Positions 63,968-64,000 of a stretch of 64,000 nucleotides of DNA are shown here, one piece after another (position 1 is the first letter of the stretch; each line of letters starts with the position of its first letter). A model generated the notes under the pieces. The model searched no databases. It saw only the letters and a program-made list of their open reading frames with translations, and was not told where the DNA came from. A program made the position numbers and the translations under genes. Where the stretch lies: the NCBI RefSeq assembly GCF_963855985.1, contig NC_087108.1, positions 13,472,001-13,536,000 of the forward strand, read 5' to 3'. This stretch comes from Ostrinia nubilalis (Eukaryota; Arthropoda; Insecta; Lepidoptera; Crambidae).

Positions 63968-64000
63968 CAGTGGTTCTTAACCTTTAAGTCATGAGGGACC
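63968..64000 (+). mobile_element. Left end of a hAT-like element, cut by the window edge
   Basis: CAGTGGTTCTTAACCTTTAA at 63968 matches the well-known hAT terminal repeat wording (CAGTGGTTCT-AACC). It follows directly on the last tandem unit. The other end and any target duplication lie outside. Confidence 0.55.

Noticed and set aside
1..64000. CRISPR arrays, operons, ribosome binding sites, riboswitches
   Set aside because: The window is eukaryotic; the only regularly spaced repeat (63.4-64 kb) is contiguous and lacks spacers.

Overview
The window looks like a stretch of a moth or butterfly (Lepidoptera) nuclear genome. It is AT-rich and gene-poor, and it is filled with repeat types I recognise from that order: short Helitron-like units ending in CTAG, RTE-type LINE 3' ends ending in the wording 'cagcagtggacgtc...ggctgaaatgatgatg', jockey/CR1-type LINEs, and several MITE families. 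No bacterial, viral or organellar genes are visible. I cannot name the species. All family assignments come from reading the sequence, not from a search.

Layout. 1-6.2 kb: short dispersed repeats. 6.26-13.85 kb: a nested transposon cluster. An old minus-strand LINE ('LINE-A') is broken by three later insertions: a 4.5-kb plus-strand LINE with two long open frames (6825-11374), a 54-bp LINE tail (11453-11506) and a 1.06-kb repeat containing three internal copies of a 320-350 bp unit (12300-13361). 14-33 kb: MITEs, Helitron-like elements, LINE tails and unannotatable DNA. 33.2-33.5 kb: a GC-rich block that may be a first exon of a minus-strand gene. 34-39.5 kb: a retroposon with a perfect 20-bp target duplication, LINE tails and a fold-back element. 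39.8-42 kb: a possible plus-strand promoter, a first coding exon and a 26-nt microexon. 43.4 kb: a 36-bp-stem hairpin. 53.9-55.2 kb: a second related LINE ('LINE-B'). 56.0-56.3 kb: a large near-perfect palindrome. 57.3 and 61.0 kb: two open, coding-like 3'-terminal exons of the same splice phase. 61.5-64 kb: twin Helitron-like copies, a 177-bp tandem repeat and the start of a hAT-like element that runs off the window.

Functionally, the only proteins with a recognisable job are retrotransposon proteins: an ORF1 with coiled coil and SGNH-like domain, and an ORF2 with endonuclease and reverse transcriptase. The host-gene evidence is a set of short exon candidates supported by splice signals and open frames only. 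If they belong together, the right-hand half of the window is intron of one plus-strand gene with a small first exon, a microexon and alternative last exons. That link is an inference.
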